Origin: Streptomyces sp. GS7
GTDB taxonomy: Bacteria > Actinomycetota > Actinomycetes > Streptomycetales > Streptomycetaceae
Reading direction: 5' to 3'
Assembly: GCF_009834125.1 (NCBI RefSeq)
Contig: NZ_CP047146.1
Coordinates: 248,001-312,000, forward strand
Length of the DNA: 64,000 nt
The position numbers and the translations under genes are program-made. Below the pieces are notes generated by a model, which was not told where the DNA came from, did no database searches, and was given only the letters and a program-made list of their open reading frames with translations. Numbering within the stretch: position 1 is the stretch's first letter; each line of letters begins with the position of its first letter. This document shows, in pieces, positions 26,133-35,154 of this stretch.

Positions 26133-26930
26133 GTGATACCCGCCGTACGAGCCATCGCGCGCGCCGCGATGGCCGCCCGACCGGTTCCGCTGGCCGAGGT
26201 CCAGGCCCGCGCCGAACTCCTCGCCCGCTACAGCAGCACCTACCTCGTCCCGGTCGAGGTCTTCGCCGCCTTCGCGGCCGAACTCACCGACCGGCGGCGC
26301 CCCGGCGGCCCGTTCGCGGTGCTGTGCATCAACGGCCGCCGCTGGTTCCGCTACCACTCCCTCTACTACGACACCCCCGACCTGCGCTCCTTCCACGACC
26401 ACCGGCAGCGCAACCGGCTCCGCTTCAAGATCCGCGAACGGCTCTACGCCGACACCGGAGAGCGGCAGTTCGAGATCAAGCTCAAGGGGCGGCACGGCGA
26501 AACGGTCAAACACCGCCAGCCGCTGATGCCCGGCGCCGCGGCCCTGGGAGACGCCCCGCGCGGCTTCCTCGCCTCCGTGCTCGACCGCACGTACGGCATC
26601 CAGGCCCCCACCCAGCTGGGCCGCTCCCTGGAGACCGACTACCAGCGGACGACCTTCGTGGCGGACGGCCAGCGCGTCACCTGCGACGCGGCCCTCCTCT
26701 GCCGCGACCTGGAGACCGGCCGCACCGTACGGGCCGACGGCGGGCTGGTCCTCGTCGACACGAAGACCTGCGGGCGGCTCACCGAGGCCGACCGGCTGCT
26801 GACGGGATACGGGCTCCAGGCAGCCGAGTTCACCAAGTACTGCGCCGGATTATCGGCGCTGCGGCCCCATCTGTACGCCAACCACTGGCACGGGGCGGTC
26901 CGCACCGCCTTTCCCACAGCGGCGGCCTGA
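26133..26930 (+). CDS. VTC-domain protein (polyphosphate polymerase-like)
   Basis: 265 residues. It has the VTC/CYTH tunnel pattern: ARYSSTYLVPVE (about 31-42), the YYDTPDLRSFHDH strand (about 86-98), basic pairs in RNRLRFKIRERLYADTG, the acidic-basic QFEIKLKGRHGE, and DTKTCG near residue 210. Family members make or bind polyphosphate on the cytoplasmic side. The usual partner genes (DUF4956, CotH) are absent, so the role is uncertain. Leu240 is a TTA codon (26850-26852), rare in Streptomyces, implying dependence on the bldA tRNA and hence late expression. AAGGAG 5 nt before the GTG fixes the start. Confidence 0.8.
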   Translation: MIPAVRAIARAAMAARPVPLAEVQARAELLARYSSTYLVPVEVFAAFAAELTDRRRPGGPFAVLCINGRRWFRYHSLYYDTPDLRSFHDHRQRNRLRFKIRERLYADTGERQFEIKLKGRHGETVKHRQPLMPGAAALGDAPRGFLASVLDRTYGIQAPTQLGRSLETDYQRTTFVADGQRVTCDAALLCRDLETGRTVRADGGLVLVDTKTCGRLTEADRLLTGYGLQAAEFTKYCAGLSALRPHLYANHWHGAVRTAFPTAAA

Positions 26931-27168
26931 CCGCCGTGCCCCGCGCGCCGCACGCCGAGCGCCGCGGTTCCTGACGGAGCCCGGGGGAGGTACCCCACCC
27001 CCGGGCATCCCTGGAGTTTCCTCCAGGACCGTAGACATTCTGTCCGTGCGCGTGGTGAGTGCCATACACAGTGTCGGTACCGGTCGGCGGACCGTGATCC
27101 TTAGGCTGGGAGCCGTTCGCCGTTCCTGTCCAGCGGTGGACCCCCGCGACCGATCCGAGGTACCGACC

Positions 27169-28527
27169 GTGACCACGAAGCACCCCGACCCCTCCGCCGG
27201 CGCCGCAGTCAAGGCCGCCGACCGCGCGCACGTCTTCCACTCATGGTCCGCACAGGGCCTGATCGACCCGCTGCCGGTCGCCGGTGCCGAGGGCTCGTAC
27301 TTCTGGGACTACGACGGCAACCGCTACCTCGACTTCTCCTCCCAGCTGGTCAACACCAACATCGGCCACCAGCACCCCAAGGTCGTCGCGGCCATCCAGG
27401 AGCAGGCCGGCAAGCTCTGCACGCTCGCCCCGGGCTTCGCCGTGGACGTCCGCTCCGAGGCCGCCCGGCTGATCGCCGAGCGCACCCCCGGCGACCTCGA
27501 CAAGATCTTCTTCACCAACGGCGGTGCCGAGGCCGTGGAGAACGCGGTCCGGATGGCCCGGCTGCACACCGGCCGCGCCAAGGTGCTGTCCACCTACCGC
27601 TCGTACCACGGCGCCACCGCCGCCGCGATCAACCTGACCGGCGACCCGCGCCGCTGGCCCTCCGACACCGCCTCGGCCGGCGTCGTCCACTTCTGGGGCC
27701 CGTTCCTCTACCGCTCGCCGTTCCACGCGGAGAACGAGGCCCAGGAGTGCGAGCGCGCCCTGGCCCACCTGGAAGAGACCATCGCCTTCGAGGGCCCGCA
27801 GTCGATCGCCGCGATCATCCTGGAGACCGTCCCGGGCACCGCCGGGATCATGGTCCCGCCGCCCGGCTACCTCGCCGGCGTCCGCGAGATCTGCGACCGC
27901 CACGGCATCGTCTTCATCCTCGACGAGGTGATGGCCGGCTTCGGCCGTACCGGCCGCTGGTTCGCCGCCGACCACTTCGGCGTCACCCCCGACCTGCTCA
28001 CCTTCGCCAAGGGCGTCAACTCCGGCTACGTACCGCTGGGCGGCGTCGCCATCAGCGCCGAGATCGCCGCCACCTTCGACCAGCGGCCCTACCCCGGCGG
28101 CCTGACCTACTCCGGCCACCCGCTGGCCTGCGCCTCCGCCGTCGCCACCCTCAACGCGATGGCCGAGGAGCGGATCGTGGAGAACGCCGCGGAGATCGGC
28201 GAGACGGTGATCGGCCCGGCGCTGCGCGCCATCGCCGAGCGCCACCCCTCGGTCGGCGAGGTCCGCGGCATGGGCGTCTTCTGGGCCCTGGACCTGGTGA
28301 AGAACAAGGCGACCCGCGAACCGCTGGTGCCCTACAACGCGTCCGGCGCCGCCAACGCCCCGATGGCCGAATTCGCCGCGGCCTGCAAGCGCGGCGGCCT
28401 GTGGCCCTTCGTGAACATGAACCGGACGCATGTCGTCCCGGCCTGCACCGTCACCGAGGCCGAGGCCAAGGAGGGCCTGGCCGCCCTCGACGAGGCGCTG
28501 ACCGCCGCGGACGCGCACACCGCCTGA
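27169..28527 (+). CDS. class III PLP aminotransferase
   Basis: 452 residues. Class III (omega) pattern: YFWDYDGNRYLDFSSQLVNTNIGHQHPKVV (about 43-73), FFTNGGAEAVENAVRMAR, LDEVMAGFGRTGRWFA and the Schiff-base Lys281 in LTFAKGVNSGYVPLGG. Similar enzymes act on taurine, GABA or beta-alanine-type amines; the substrate cannot be fixed. The next gene is a GntR/FCD regulator on the same strand, 109 bp away, a typical companion. A TAGGCT hexamer at about 27104-27109 could be its -10, giving a leader of about 55 nt. GTG 27169 is chosen for family-like start VTTKHPDP. Confidence 0.87.
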   Translation: MTTKHPDPSAGAAVKAADRAHVFHSWSAQGLIDPLPVAGAEGSYFWDYDGNRYLDFSSQLVNTNIGHQHPKVVAAIQEQAGKLCTLAPGFAVDVRSEAARLIAERTPGDLDKIFFTNGGAEAVENAVRMARLHTGRAKVLSTYRSYHGATAAAINLTGDPRRWPSDTASAGVVHFWGPFLYRSPFHAENEAQECERALAHLEETIAFEGPQSIAAIILETVPGTAGIMVPPPGYLAGVREICDRHGIVFILDEVMAGFGRTGRWFAADHFGVTPDLLTFAKGVNSGYVPLGGVAISAEIAATFDQRPYPGGLTYSGHPLACASAVATLNAMAEERIVENAAEIGETVIGPALRAIAERHPSVGEVRGMGVFWALDLVKNKATREPLVPYNASGAANAPMAEFAAACKRGGLWPFVNMNRTHVVPACTVTEAEAKEGLAALDEALTAADAHTA

Positions 28528-28636
28528 GCCGGCCGATCGCTCGTACCCATCGGGAGGCACCGTGCGGCGGCCCTCGCCTATCGTGGGCGAGGGCCGCGCT
28601 CACCTGCGGTCATGGACGTCGAAGGGGACGCACCGG

Positions 28637-29314
28637 ATGGCCGCCGGCGGAGAGAGCTCAGTCATACGGCGCAGCACCCTGCGCCAGCAGATCGCCGACG
28701 CGCTGCGCGACGAGGTGCTGGCCGGCCGGCTGCCGTGCGGCCACCCCTTCACCGTCAAGGAGATCGCCGACCAGTACGGCGTCTCCGCGACGCCGGTGCG
28801 CGAGGCGCTGCTCGACCTGTGCGCCCAGGGCCTGCTGGACGTCGAGCAGCACCGCGGCTTCAAGGTGCACGCCTTCACCGCCGACGACTTCCGCGCCATG
28901 GTCGAGGCTCGCACCCTGATCATCGAGGGCATCTTCCGCAGCGGCGCCGAACGGGCCCTGCTGGCCACCCCCGCCGAGGTGCTGATCTCCGTCCGGCGCC
29001 GCGCCGAGGAGGCCGAGCGCGCCGCGCGGGCCGGCGACCTGGACGTCCTCATCGGCTACGACCTGCGGTTCTGGCGCGAGCTGAGCGGCATCGTCAAGAA
29101 CCCCTACATCAGCGACTTCCTCGACCGGCTCCGCGTCCAGACCTGGATGTTCGCGGTGCCCCTGCTGCGCCGCGAGCCGCAGCTGAGGGGCCGCCTCTGG
29201 CACGGCCACAGCGAACTCGCCGACGCCCTCCTGCGGCACGACCTGCCGGACGCCCAGCGGCTGATCGCCGAGTACAACGAGCACTCCCTCGCTCTCGTCG
29301 GAAGGCCCGGGTAG
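28637..29314 (+). CDS. GntR family regulator with FCD domain
   Basis: 225 residues. Winged-helix in the first 75 residues (STLRQQIADALRDEVLAGRLPCGHPFTVKEIADQYGVSATPVREAL), then an all-helical FCD ligand-binding domain with metal/ligand-type residues in DLRFWRELSGIVKNPYISDF and HSELADALLRHD. FCD regulators sense small organic acids and usually control neighbours; the class III aminotransferase upstream is the likely target. GGGG 9 nt before the ATG 28637 favours this start over an upstream GTG at 28562. Confidence 0.85.
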   Translation: MAAGGESSVIRRSTLRQQIADALRDEVLAGRLPCGHPFTVKEIADQYGVSATPVREALLDLCAQGLLDVEQHRGFKVHAFTADDFRAMVEARTLIIEGIFRSGAERALLATPAEVLISVRRRAEEAERAARAGDLDVLIGYDLRFWRELSGIVKNPYISDFLDRLRVQTWMFAVPLLRREPQLRGRLWHGHSELADALLRHDLPDAQRLIAEYNEHSLALVGRPG

Positions 29315-29409
29315 CACTACGCTGTCCCGACCATCGGCCGTAATGGGCCGTACCCGTACCTGTACGTGCGCCGGTGTCCCCGTCCCCGACCGGAAGCGAG
29401 CCCTCACCC

Positions 29410-30060
29410 GTGGCATGTGACCTGTGGCTGGTACCCCTCGTCGATGTGCTGTGCCACAGCCCCGACAACCCGTTCTCCGAAGAGATCGCCGCCTACGACA
29501 GCGCCCTGGCCGAGGCGGGCCTGCCCACGGTCCCGGTCTTCAGCTACATGCCGGGCCTCTCCGGCGACGTGGCACCGGTCGCCGGCTTCGACTACGACGC
29601 GCTGCACTTCCTGCGCCGCGCCTACCTCCTGCGGCTGTGCGGCCTGGAGGTGACCCCGGTCGACGAACTGGGCGGCGACTACGAGCAGTTGCTGGAGATG
29701 TTCGAGACCACCGCACAGCAGTCCCACCTGGTCTGGCACTACGACCACGCGGGCGCGTACGTCCCGGTCGACTTCCCGCACCCGCTCGCCAACGACGAAC
29801 TGCTCGCCGGCGGCGGCCCGTTGGGCTCCTCGCACGGCCTGCTGCGCGACCTCGAACTGGTCGCACCGGCCCTCGGCATCGATCCGGCCAACCCGCCGGC
29901 CGCGCCCGCGCCGCCGGCCGGCCCCACATCGCTGGAGGAGCGGGCGGGCGCGGCCCCTCTGGACGACGGCCCGTTCGCCCGGGAGCGGCACGTCTGGCTC
30001 GGGCTGCACGCCGCCGCCACCCGGAGCCTGGGCCAAGGCTCCATGATCGTCTTCAGCTGA
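29410..30060 (+). CDS. conserved actinobacterial protein of unknown function
   Basis: 216 residues, soluble, starting VACDLWLVPLVDVLCHSPDNPFSEEIAAYD. I recall near-identical starts in other streptomycetes but no assigned function. There are two halves joined by a Pro/Ala-rich linker (about 160-185). It is rich in acidic residues, and WHYDHAGAYVPVDFPHPL contains His/Asp pairs that could bind metal or ligand. A GTG at 29374 could add 12 residues. Located between the GntR gene and the SLATT gene with no overlap to either. Confidence 0.7.
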   Translation: MACDLWLVPLVDVLCHSPDNPFSEEIAAYDSALAEAGLPTVPVFSYMPGLSGDVAPVAGFDYDALHFLRRAYLLRLCGLEVTPVDELGGDYEQLLEMFETTAQQSHLVWHYDHAGAYVPVDFPHPLANDELLAGGGPLGSSHGLLRDLELVAPALGIDPANPPAAPAPPAGPTSLEERAGAAPLDDGPFARERHVWLGLHAAATRSLGQGSMIVFS

Positions 30061-30180
30061 ACCGGTACGGACACCGCACCGGTACGGACACCGCACCGGG
30101 CGGGCCGGTGGGGGCGCCCCACACCCCCGCCGGCCCGCCCGGTCCCGCCCTCCCACCGCGCACCCGGCGCGGGCGCACCG

Positions 30181-30993
30181 TCAGCGGGGCGCCTCCGGTG
30201 GCCGCTGCCGCGGCATGTTCGGCCGCGCACCGGGCGGCAGCATGAACCGCCCCGCCTGGCCCGGGCCCTCCTGCCGCGGCGCCGCCCACGGCAGCACCGC
30301 CTGCGTGGCCTGCGGCACCGGCCCGGACCGGAACTCCACCATCCAGTCCGCCGTCTCGGCCCGGACCAGCTCCCCGACGTCCTCGTTGAACCGCCGCAGC
30401 ACCCCCAGGCAGCGCTCCGCCGCCTCGCTCGCGGTGCCCTCCGTCGGCCCGAGCACCTCGCGCACCCCCTCGGACGCCCAGTCGAACTGCAACGCCTCCA
30501 GCCGCCGGTGGATCGCCTGCGCGGTGGCCAGATCGCGCATCCAGCCGGTGGTCACCCCGAAATACCGGTCGCCGCCCACGCACACCGCCGCCAGCAGCAG
30601 CGCCAGCGCGCCCCACGGCGCCCCGTGCCCCCACACCCCGGCGAGGTCCAGCAGCGGCAGCGCCCCGCCCGCGGTCATCCCGGCCGCGGTGCCCAGCCGC
30701 AGCACCCGCGCGCCCCGGCGCTTGGCCAGCCGGTCGTGCAGGTACCAGTCGGCGGTGCGCAGCGCGTTCTCCTCGGTCCACAGATAGAGCGCGTCCAGCC
30801 GGTCGGCCGGCTCGCCCCAGTCGCCGCCCGGAAAGGCCCGCCCGATGAGATCGCCCGGGCCCCGCAACCGGCCGGTGGCGCGGCGCTCCGGCTGCCCCCG
30901 GTCCCGAAAGCGGTCCGGGTGCCGCCCGCGGCCACGTCCCCGCCCGCCCTCCCCCCGAGGGGGCACCTCGGGCTGCATCTCCGGCTGACTCAC
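30181..30993 (-). CDS. SLATT-type two-helix membrane protein
   Basis: 270 residues. A basic Gly/Arg-rich N-tail (1-45) and an amphipathic helix with WTEENALRTADWYLHDRLAKRRGAR lead into two close membrane helices (about 97-117 and 121-140). A long cytoplasmic helical stretch (WMRDLATAQAIHRRLEALQFDWASEGVREVLGPTEGTASEAAERCLGVLRRF) follows, then a Pro-rich tail. Two helices plus a long helix match SLATT domains, which are thought to form pores and are often paired with nucleotide-signal sensors. No such partner is visible here. GAGGGAG 7 nt before the GTG fixes the start. Divergent from purD. Confidence 0.7.
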   Translation of the reverse strand: MSQPEMQPEVPPRGEGGRGRGRGRHPDRFRDRGQPERRATGRLRGPGDLIGRAFPGGDWGEPADRLDALYLWTEENALRTADWYLHDRLAKRRGARVLRLGTAAGMTAGGALPLLDLAGVWGHGAPWGALALLLAAVCVGGDRYFGVTTGWMRDLATAQAIHRRLEALQFDWASEGVREVLGPTEGTASEAAERCLGVLRRFNEDVGELVRAETADWMVEFRSGPVPQATQAVLPWAAPRQEGPGQAGRFMLPPGARPNMPRQRPPEAPR

Positions 30994-31280
30994 CCGTGCG
31001 CTCCCTCTGTACGGATATGTGCGGTGCGCCCGTGGCGTAACGAGACGGCGGCTGCGCACGTCCCCCTTCCTACCGCCGAACGGCTGGCCACCGTCCCGCG
31101 GTCCCGCCGTTTCCGCCCGGAAGTGGTGCGGGATCGGGTATAGGGCCGCCGCGGATCTCACCCGAAAGAGTTGCCGCCGCGGGGGCGGACGGTTTCCGGC
31201 CCGCCCGGCGGCCCGTGTCCGCGCCCGCGCCCGTGCCCGCAGCCCTGCGGGCTGGCGTCGGGCCCGTCGCGCCGCTCGTC

Positions 31281-31286
31281 TAGGCT
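31281..31286 (+). promoter_or_regulatory. -10 box of leaderless promoter (purD)
   Basis: TAGGCT ends 7 nt before the GTG at 31294. No Shine-Dalgarno sequence is present. Confidence 0.6.
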
Positions 31287-31293
31287 GCACTGC

Positions 31294-32550
31294 GTGAAGG
31301 TCCTCGTCATCGGCGGCGGCGCCCGCGAACACGCCCTGTGCCGCTCTCTGTCCCTCGACCCCGACGTCACCGCGCTGCACTGCGCTCCCGGCAACGCCGG
31401 CATCGCCGAGGTGGCCGAACTGCACGGCGTCGACGCCCTCGACGGCGCGGCCGTCGCCGAACTCGCCGCGGGCCTGGAGGCCGACCTCGTCGTCGTCGGC
31501 CCCGAGGCCCCCCTGGTGGCGGGCGTCGCCGACGCCGTACGCGACCGCGGCATCCCGGTCTTCGGCCCGTCGGCCCAGGCCGCACAGCTGGAGGGCTCCA
31601 AGGCGTTCGCCAAGGACGTGATGGCCGCCGCGGCCGTGCCCACCGCCCGCAGCTACGTCTGCACCACCCCCGAGGAGATCGACGAGGCGCTGGACGCCTT
31701 CGGCGCCCCGTACGTGGTCAAGGACGACGGCCTGGCGGCCGGCAAGGGCGTCGTCGTCACCGAGGACGTGGCAGCCGCCCGCGCCCACGCGCTGGCCTGC
31801 GACCGCGTAGTGATCGAGGAGTTCCTGGACGGTCCCGAGGTCTCCCTCTTCGCCGTCACCGACGGCGAGACCGTCGTCCCGCTCCAGCCCGCCCAGGACT
31901 TCAAGCGCGCCCACGACGGCGACGCGGGCCCCAACACCGGCGGGATGGGCGCCTACAGCCCGCTGCCCTGGGCCGACCCGAAGCTGGTCGACGAGGTCCT
32001 CGAGACCGTGCTCCAGCCCACCGTCGACGAACTGCGGCGCCGCGGCACCCCGTTCTCCGGGCTGCTCTACGCGGGCCTGGCGATCACCTCCCGCGGGGTC
32101 CGCGTGATCGAGTTCAACGCGCGGTTCGGCGACCCGGAGACCCAGGTCGTACTGGCCCGTCTCCAGACCCCGCTCGCCGGCCTGCTGCACGCCGCCGCGA
32201 CCGGCACCCTGGCCACCTTCCCGCCGCTGCGCTGGACCGACGGCGCCGCGGTCACCGTCGTCATCGCCTCCCACAACTACCCGGGCACCCCGCGCACCGG
32301 CGACCCGATCGAGGGCCTGGCCGAGGTGGCCGAGCAGGACGCCCCCGATGCGTACGTGCTGCACGCCGGCACCGAGCGCGATGCGTCCGGCGCGGTGCTC
32401 AGCGCGGGCGGCCGGGTGCTGTCCGTCACGGCCACCGGCGCCGACCTGGCCACCGCCCGGGAGCGCGCCTACCGGGCCATCGGCCGGATCTCCCTGGACG
32501 GCTCCCAGCACCGCACCGACATCGCCGCCAAGGCGGCGGCGGAGGCGTAG
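31294..32550 (+). CDS. purD: phosphoribosylamine-glycine ligase
   Basis: 418 residues, ATP-grasp enzyme making GAR in purine synthesis. [13 protein letters not shown] is at 3-15. The ATP-grasp segment is [16 protein letters not shown], the metal-binding region [12 protein letters not shown] follows VIEFNARF, and [10 protein letters not shown] is typical. Monocistronic: no overlap with neighbours, and an inverted repeat follows the stop. Confidence 0.96.
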   Translation: MKVLVIGGGAREHALCRSLSLDPDVTALHCAPGNAGIAEVAELHGVDALDGAAVAELAAGLEADLVVVGPEAPLVAGVADAVRDRGIPVFGPSAQAAQLEGSKAFAKDVMAAAAVPTARSYVCTTPEEIDEALDAFGAPYVVKDDGLAAGKGVVVTEDVAAARAHALACDRVVIEEFLDGPEVSLFAVTDGETVVPLQPAQDFKRAHDGDAGPNTGGMGAYSPLPWADPKLVDEVLETVLQPTVDELRRRGTPFSGLLYAGLAITSRGVRVIEFNARFGDPETQVVLARLQTPLAGLLHAAATGTLATFPPLRWTDGAAVTVVIASHNYPGTPRTGDPIEGLAEVAEQDAPDAYVLHAGTERDASGAVLSAGGRVLSVTATGADLATARERAYRAIGRISLDGSQHRTDIAAKAAAEA

Positions 32551-32590
32551 CGCGTCTCCCGGCGCGTCCGCACGCGTCGCACACGTGGTC

Positions 32591-32625
32591 CGAGGCATAT
32601 GTCATTCCCCATGGCATATGCCTCG
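32591..32625. terminator. inverted repeat after purD
   Basis: CGAGGCATATG / CATATGCCTCG, a perfect 11-bp stem with a 13-nt loop, 40 bp after the purD stop. Its low G+C content stands out locally. Confidence 0.55.
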
Positions 32626-32732
32626 ACTATTTCCGGGCCTTCCGGACATCCGGGAAGCGGCCCAGATCGACCGGTCGCCGGTCCTCGGCTTTACCCAAAG
32701 CCATTCCATCGAGTGACCGCGCCGGTAACCGG

Positions 32733-32761
32733 CTGACGAAAGAACAACCCCCAACTAGGGT
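32733..32761 (+). promoter_or_regulatory. candidate promoter upstream of the M48-like gene
   Basis: CTGACG (-35), then 16-17 nt, then TAGGGT (32756-32761, -10). A 454-bp non-coding stretch separates purD from the next large gene. Confidence 0.35.
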
Positions 32762-32882
32762 GCCGCGCAAGCGTCCTGTGGTCGCAGTGCCCTCATCCGG
32801 CACGGTTGCCACGGTGGCGTCCGGCAAGTGGGTCACCGGCATTGCGATGTCAGTGGCCAGTGCCACAGTGGTGGGGGAGTGA
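32760..32882 (+). CDS. possible 40-residue small ORF
   Basis: GTG to TGA encoding VPRKRPVVAVPSSGTVATVA and a hydrophobic second half (WVTGIAMSVASATVV). It lies in the leader region of the M48-like gene, overlaps the candidate -10 box and has no clear ribosome-binding site. Given only as a possibility. Confidence 0.2.
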   Translation: MPRKRPVVAVPSSGTVATVASGKWVTGIAMSVASATVVGE

Positions 32883-33004
32883 CCTCGCTCGCCCACGCAC
32901 CGCATCATCTTTTGTCCGTCCGTCCCGTTCCCCGTCCCGTGTTCGCTCTCCTTCCTTATCTCTCCGGTCCGGCTCCATCAGGACAGCAGGGGGTGTACAG
33001 GCTC

Positions 33005-34897
33005 GTGGCAAGTCCGGAAACAGGCGTCCTGGCGGCGCGTGCCCGCGCCCTGGCCGTACTCCGCGTCCGCGGCGCGGCGCTGGCCGCGGCGATACTGCCC
33101 GCCGCGGTCGCCGTGGTGCTCTTCGCGGGCGGCGCCACCGGCCATCTCGGCGCCGGTCTCGGCGCCGACGGCGGCTGGGGCATCGCCCGCTGGACGGTCA
33201 GCGGTGCCGCCGTGCTCACGCTCCTGCTGGCCGCGCTGGTGGCCGCGGTCGTCGTCCGCGCGCGGCCGGCCCTCAGCCCCTCCGTGCCGCTCTCCGAGGA
33301 GTCCGCCCCCGATCTCTACCGCCTCGTCCGCGACCTCGCCGACCGCCTCGACGTCCCCGCTCCGTCCGCGATAGCGCTCACCCCGGACTGCGACAGCTGG
33401 CTGGAGGACCGTACGCACCGCGCCCACGGCCCGCCGCGGCCCGCGCGGGGCGCCGGCCGCCGGGCGTCTGACGCCCCGGTCCTGGTGATCGGCTCACCGT
33501 TCCTGTGGTGGATGCGGGTCGCCGAGCTGCGCGCCCTGCTGGCCCCGGTGGTCGCCGGCACCGGCCCGTCGGCGCACCCCGACATAGCCGCCGCCCGCCG
33601 CTTCATCCGCGGCCTGGACGCAGCCGTCGCGGTCGCGGCCCGCGCCAGGGGCCCGCTGCGCGGCCTCCCGCTCCGCTTCGTCGGCCGAGTGGCCCGGCTG
33701 CTGCTGCGCGCCTGCCGCGAACACGCCACGATCATGGAGCGCGGGGTGGCGGCCGCCGCCTCCGAGCGCGCCCAGACCGTCGACTACGGCCTGCGGATCG
33801 TCGCCCAGGAACAGGTCGGGCTGGCGTACGCGGGCTGGGACCGGCTGCTGACCAGGGTCGCGCTGCCCGCCTGGCGGATGGGCCGCTGGCCCTCCCGGCT
33901 GGACGCCGGCGTGGTCTCCGCGCTCACCGAACTCTCCCGCCGCGACCGCCTCGCCGAGGGCTTCGCCTCCCGCCTCGGCGAACGGCCCGCCTGCGACCTC
34001 CTGGAGGAGCCCGGCGCCATCGACCGTGCCGCCTCCCTGCTGGCGGCCCGGCTCTTCCACGGCGGCCCGGCCGAGCCGGGGCCCGACTGGTCACCGGTCG
34101 GCTGGCAGCAGTATCCGGAAGAGGTCGTGGACCGGAAGTGGCGCCTGGAGGCGGCCCGCCTGCACCGCGTCCTCGACCAACTCCCGGTGACCCCGCCGCC
34201 GGACACCGCCTCCGAGGACGGCCCCGCGTCCCGTACGCCGGACCACCCCGCCACCCCCGCCGAGCCGTCCTCCCCGGCCCCGCCCACGGCGCCCACCACC
34301 ACCCACCGCACCACCACCGCCCCGCCGCTGACCTACGCCCGCGCCCGTGCGTCCGCCGGCCATCGCCCCGCGGGCCGGCCCGGCGGGGAGCCCCCCGGCT
34401 CGGCCGCCGCCCCCGCGGCCGCCGCCCCCACCGGCCCGACCCTGGCCCGGGTGATCGACCGCCTGGCCCGCGACTCCCGCACCGGCGATCTCGTCGCCGC
34501 CCGGCTGGGCGCGGAGGTCGCCCGCGAGGAGCGCGAGGAAGCCGCCCGCCAGGCCGCCCGCGGCAGCGGTACGCGGGACGCCGCCGCAGGGGTGGCCTGG
34601 GGCGACGGCCTGGCCGAGGGCGGCCTCCCGCTGTTCCCCCTGCAACCGCCGCGTACCGGCCGCGAACTGCTCGCCGACCACGTCACGGCCATGGTCTGCT
34701 GCGCCGCCGTCGACACCGCCGGCGCCGCCCCCGGCCTGGACTGGCTCGACGGCCCCGCCCTCATCGTCGACGGCACCCGCCGCGCCGACCTCGGCCGCCC
34801 GGTCCTCTGCCTCGTCGACGACGGCGACGCGGAACCGCTCCGCGGCTGGCTGACGACCATAGGCATCCGCCCCGAGAAGCCGGTCCGGCTGGTGTGA
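33005..34897 (+). CDS. membrane protein resembling an M48 metallopeptidase without zinc ligands
   Basis: 630 residues. Two N-terminal membrane helices (about 20-90) are followed by the layout of an M48 peptidase: DLYRLVRDLADRLDVPAPSAIALTPD, then VLVIGSPFLWWMRVAELRALL. At the HExxH position (about 178-186) the sequence reads LAPVVAGTG. Where a third-ligand Glu of the ExxAD type is expected it reads RAQTVDYG (about 255-262). All three zinc ligands are therefore missing. The C-terminal 200 residues are Pro/Ala/Thr-rich with a second globular part (RTGRELLADHVTAMVCCAAVD). It may be a non-catalytic regulator. GTG 33005 is chosen; GTG 32993 is in frame. Confidence 0.6.
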   Translation: MASPETGVLAARARALAVLRVRGAALAAAILPAAVAVVLFAGGATGHLGAGLGADGGWGIARWTVSGAAVLTLLLAALVAAVVVRARPALSPSVPLSEESAPDLYRLVRDLADRLDVPAPSAIALTPDCDSWLEDRTHRAHGPPRPARGAGRRASDAPVLVIGSPFLWWMRVAELRALLAPVVAGTGPSAHPDIAAARRFIRGLDAAVAVAARARGPLRGLPLRFVGRVARLLLRACREHATIMERGVAAAASERAQTVDYGLRIVAQEQVGLAYAGWDRLLTRVALPAWRMGRWPSRLDAGVVSALTELSRRDRLAEGFASRLGERPACDLLEEPGAIDRAASLLAARLFHGGPAEPGPDWSPVGWQQYPEEVVDRKWRLEAARLHRVLDQLPVTPPPDTASEDGPASRTPDHPATPAEPSSPAPPTAPTTTHRTTTAPPLTYARARASAGHRPAGRPGGEPPGSAAAPAAAAPTGPTLARVIDRLARDSRTGDLVAARLGAEVAREEREEAARQAARGSGTRDAAAGVAWGDGLAEGGLPLFPLQPPRTGRELLADHVTAMVCCAAVDTAGAAPGLDWLDGPALIVDGTRRADLGRPVLCLVDDGDAEPLRGWLTTIGIRPEKPVRLV

Positions 34898-35154
34898 CCG
34901 CTCGTGTGATCGCAGGGGACCGCCGGATCGGCTGAGTGTTCGCTTTCAGTTCATGCTTCGGGGCAAGCGCACCTAAATTCACGACGAAGGGTGACGAAGT
35001 GAGTGCGTAATGTGATGTGCTGGGGGGCGGGTAAGGCCCGTTCGCCCCGATGCCGGGATCCGTCCCCGTGCGTACGGCGGCGGCCCGGAGCGGCGGGCGG
35101 CGGCCACCCGCCCGGTCGGCCGCGGCCAAGGGGGACGCGGGAGGGGAGTGGAAG

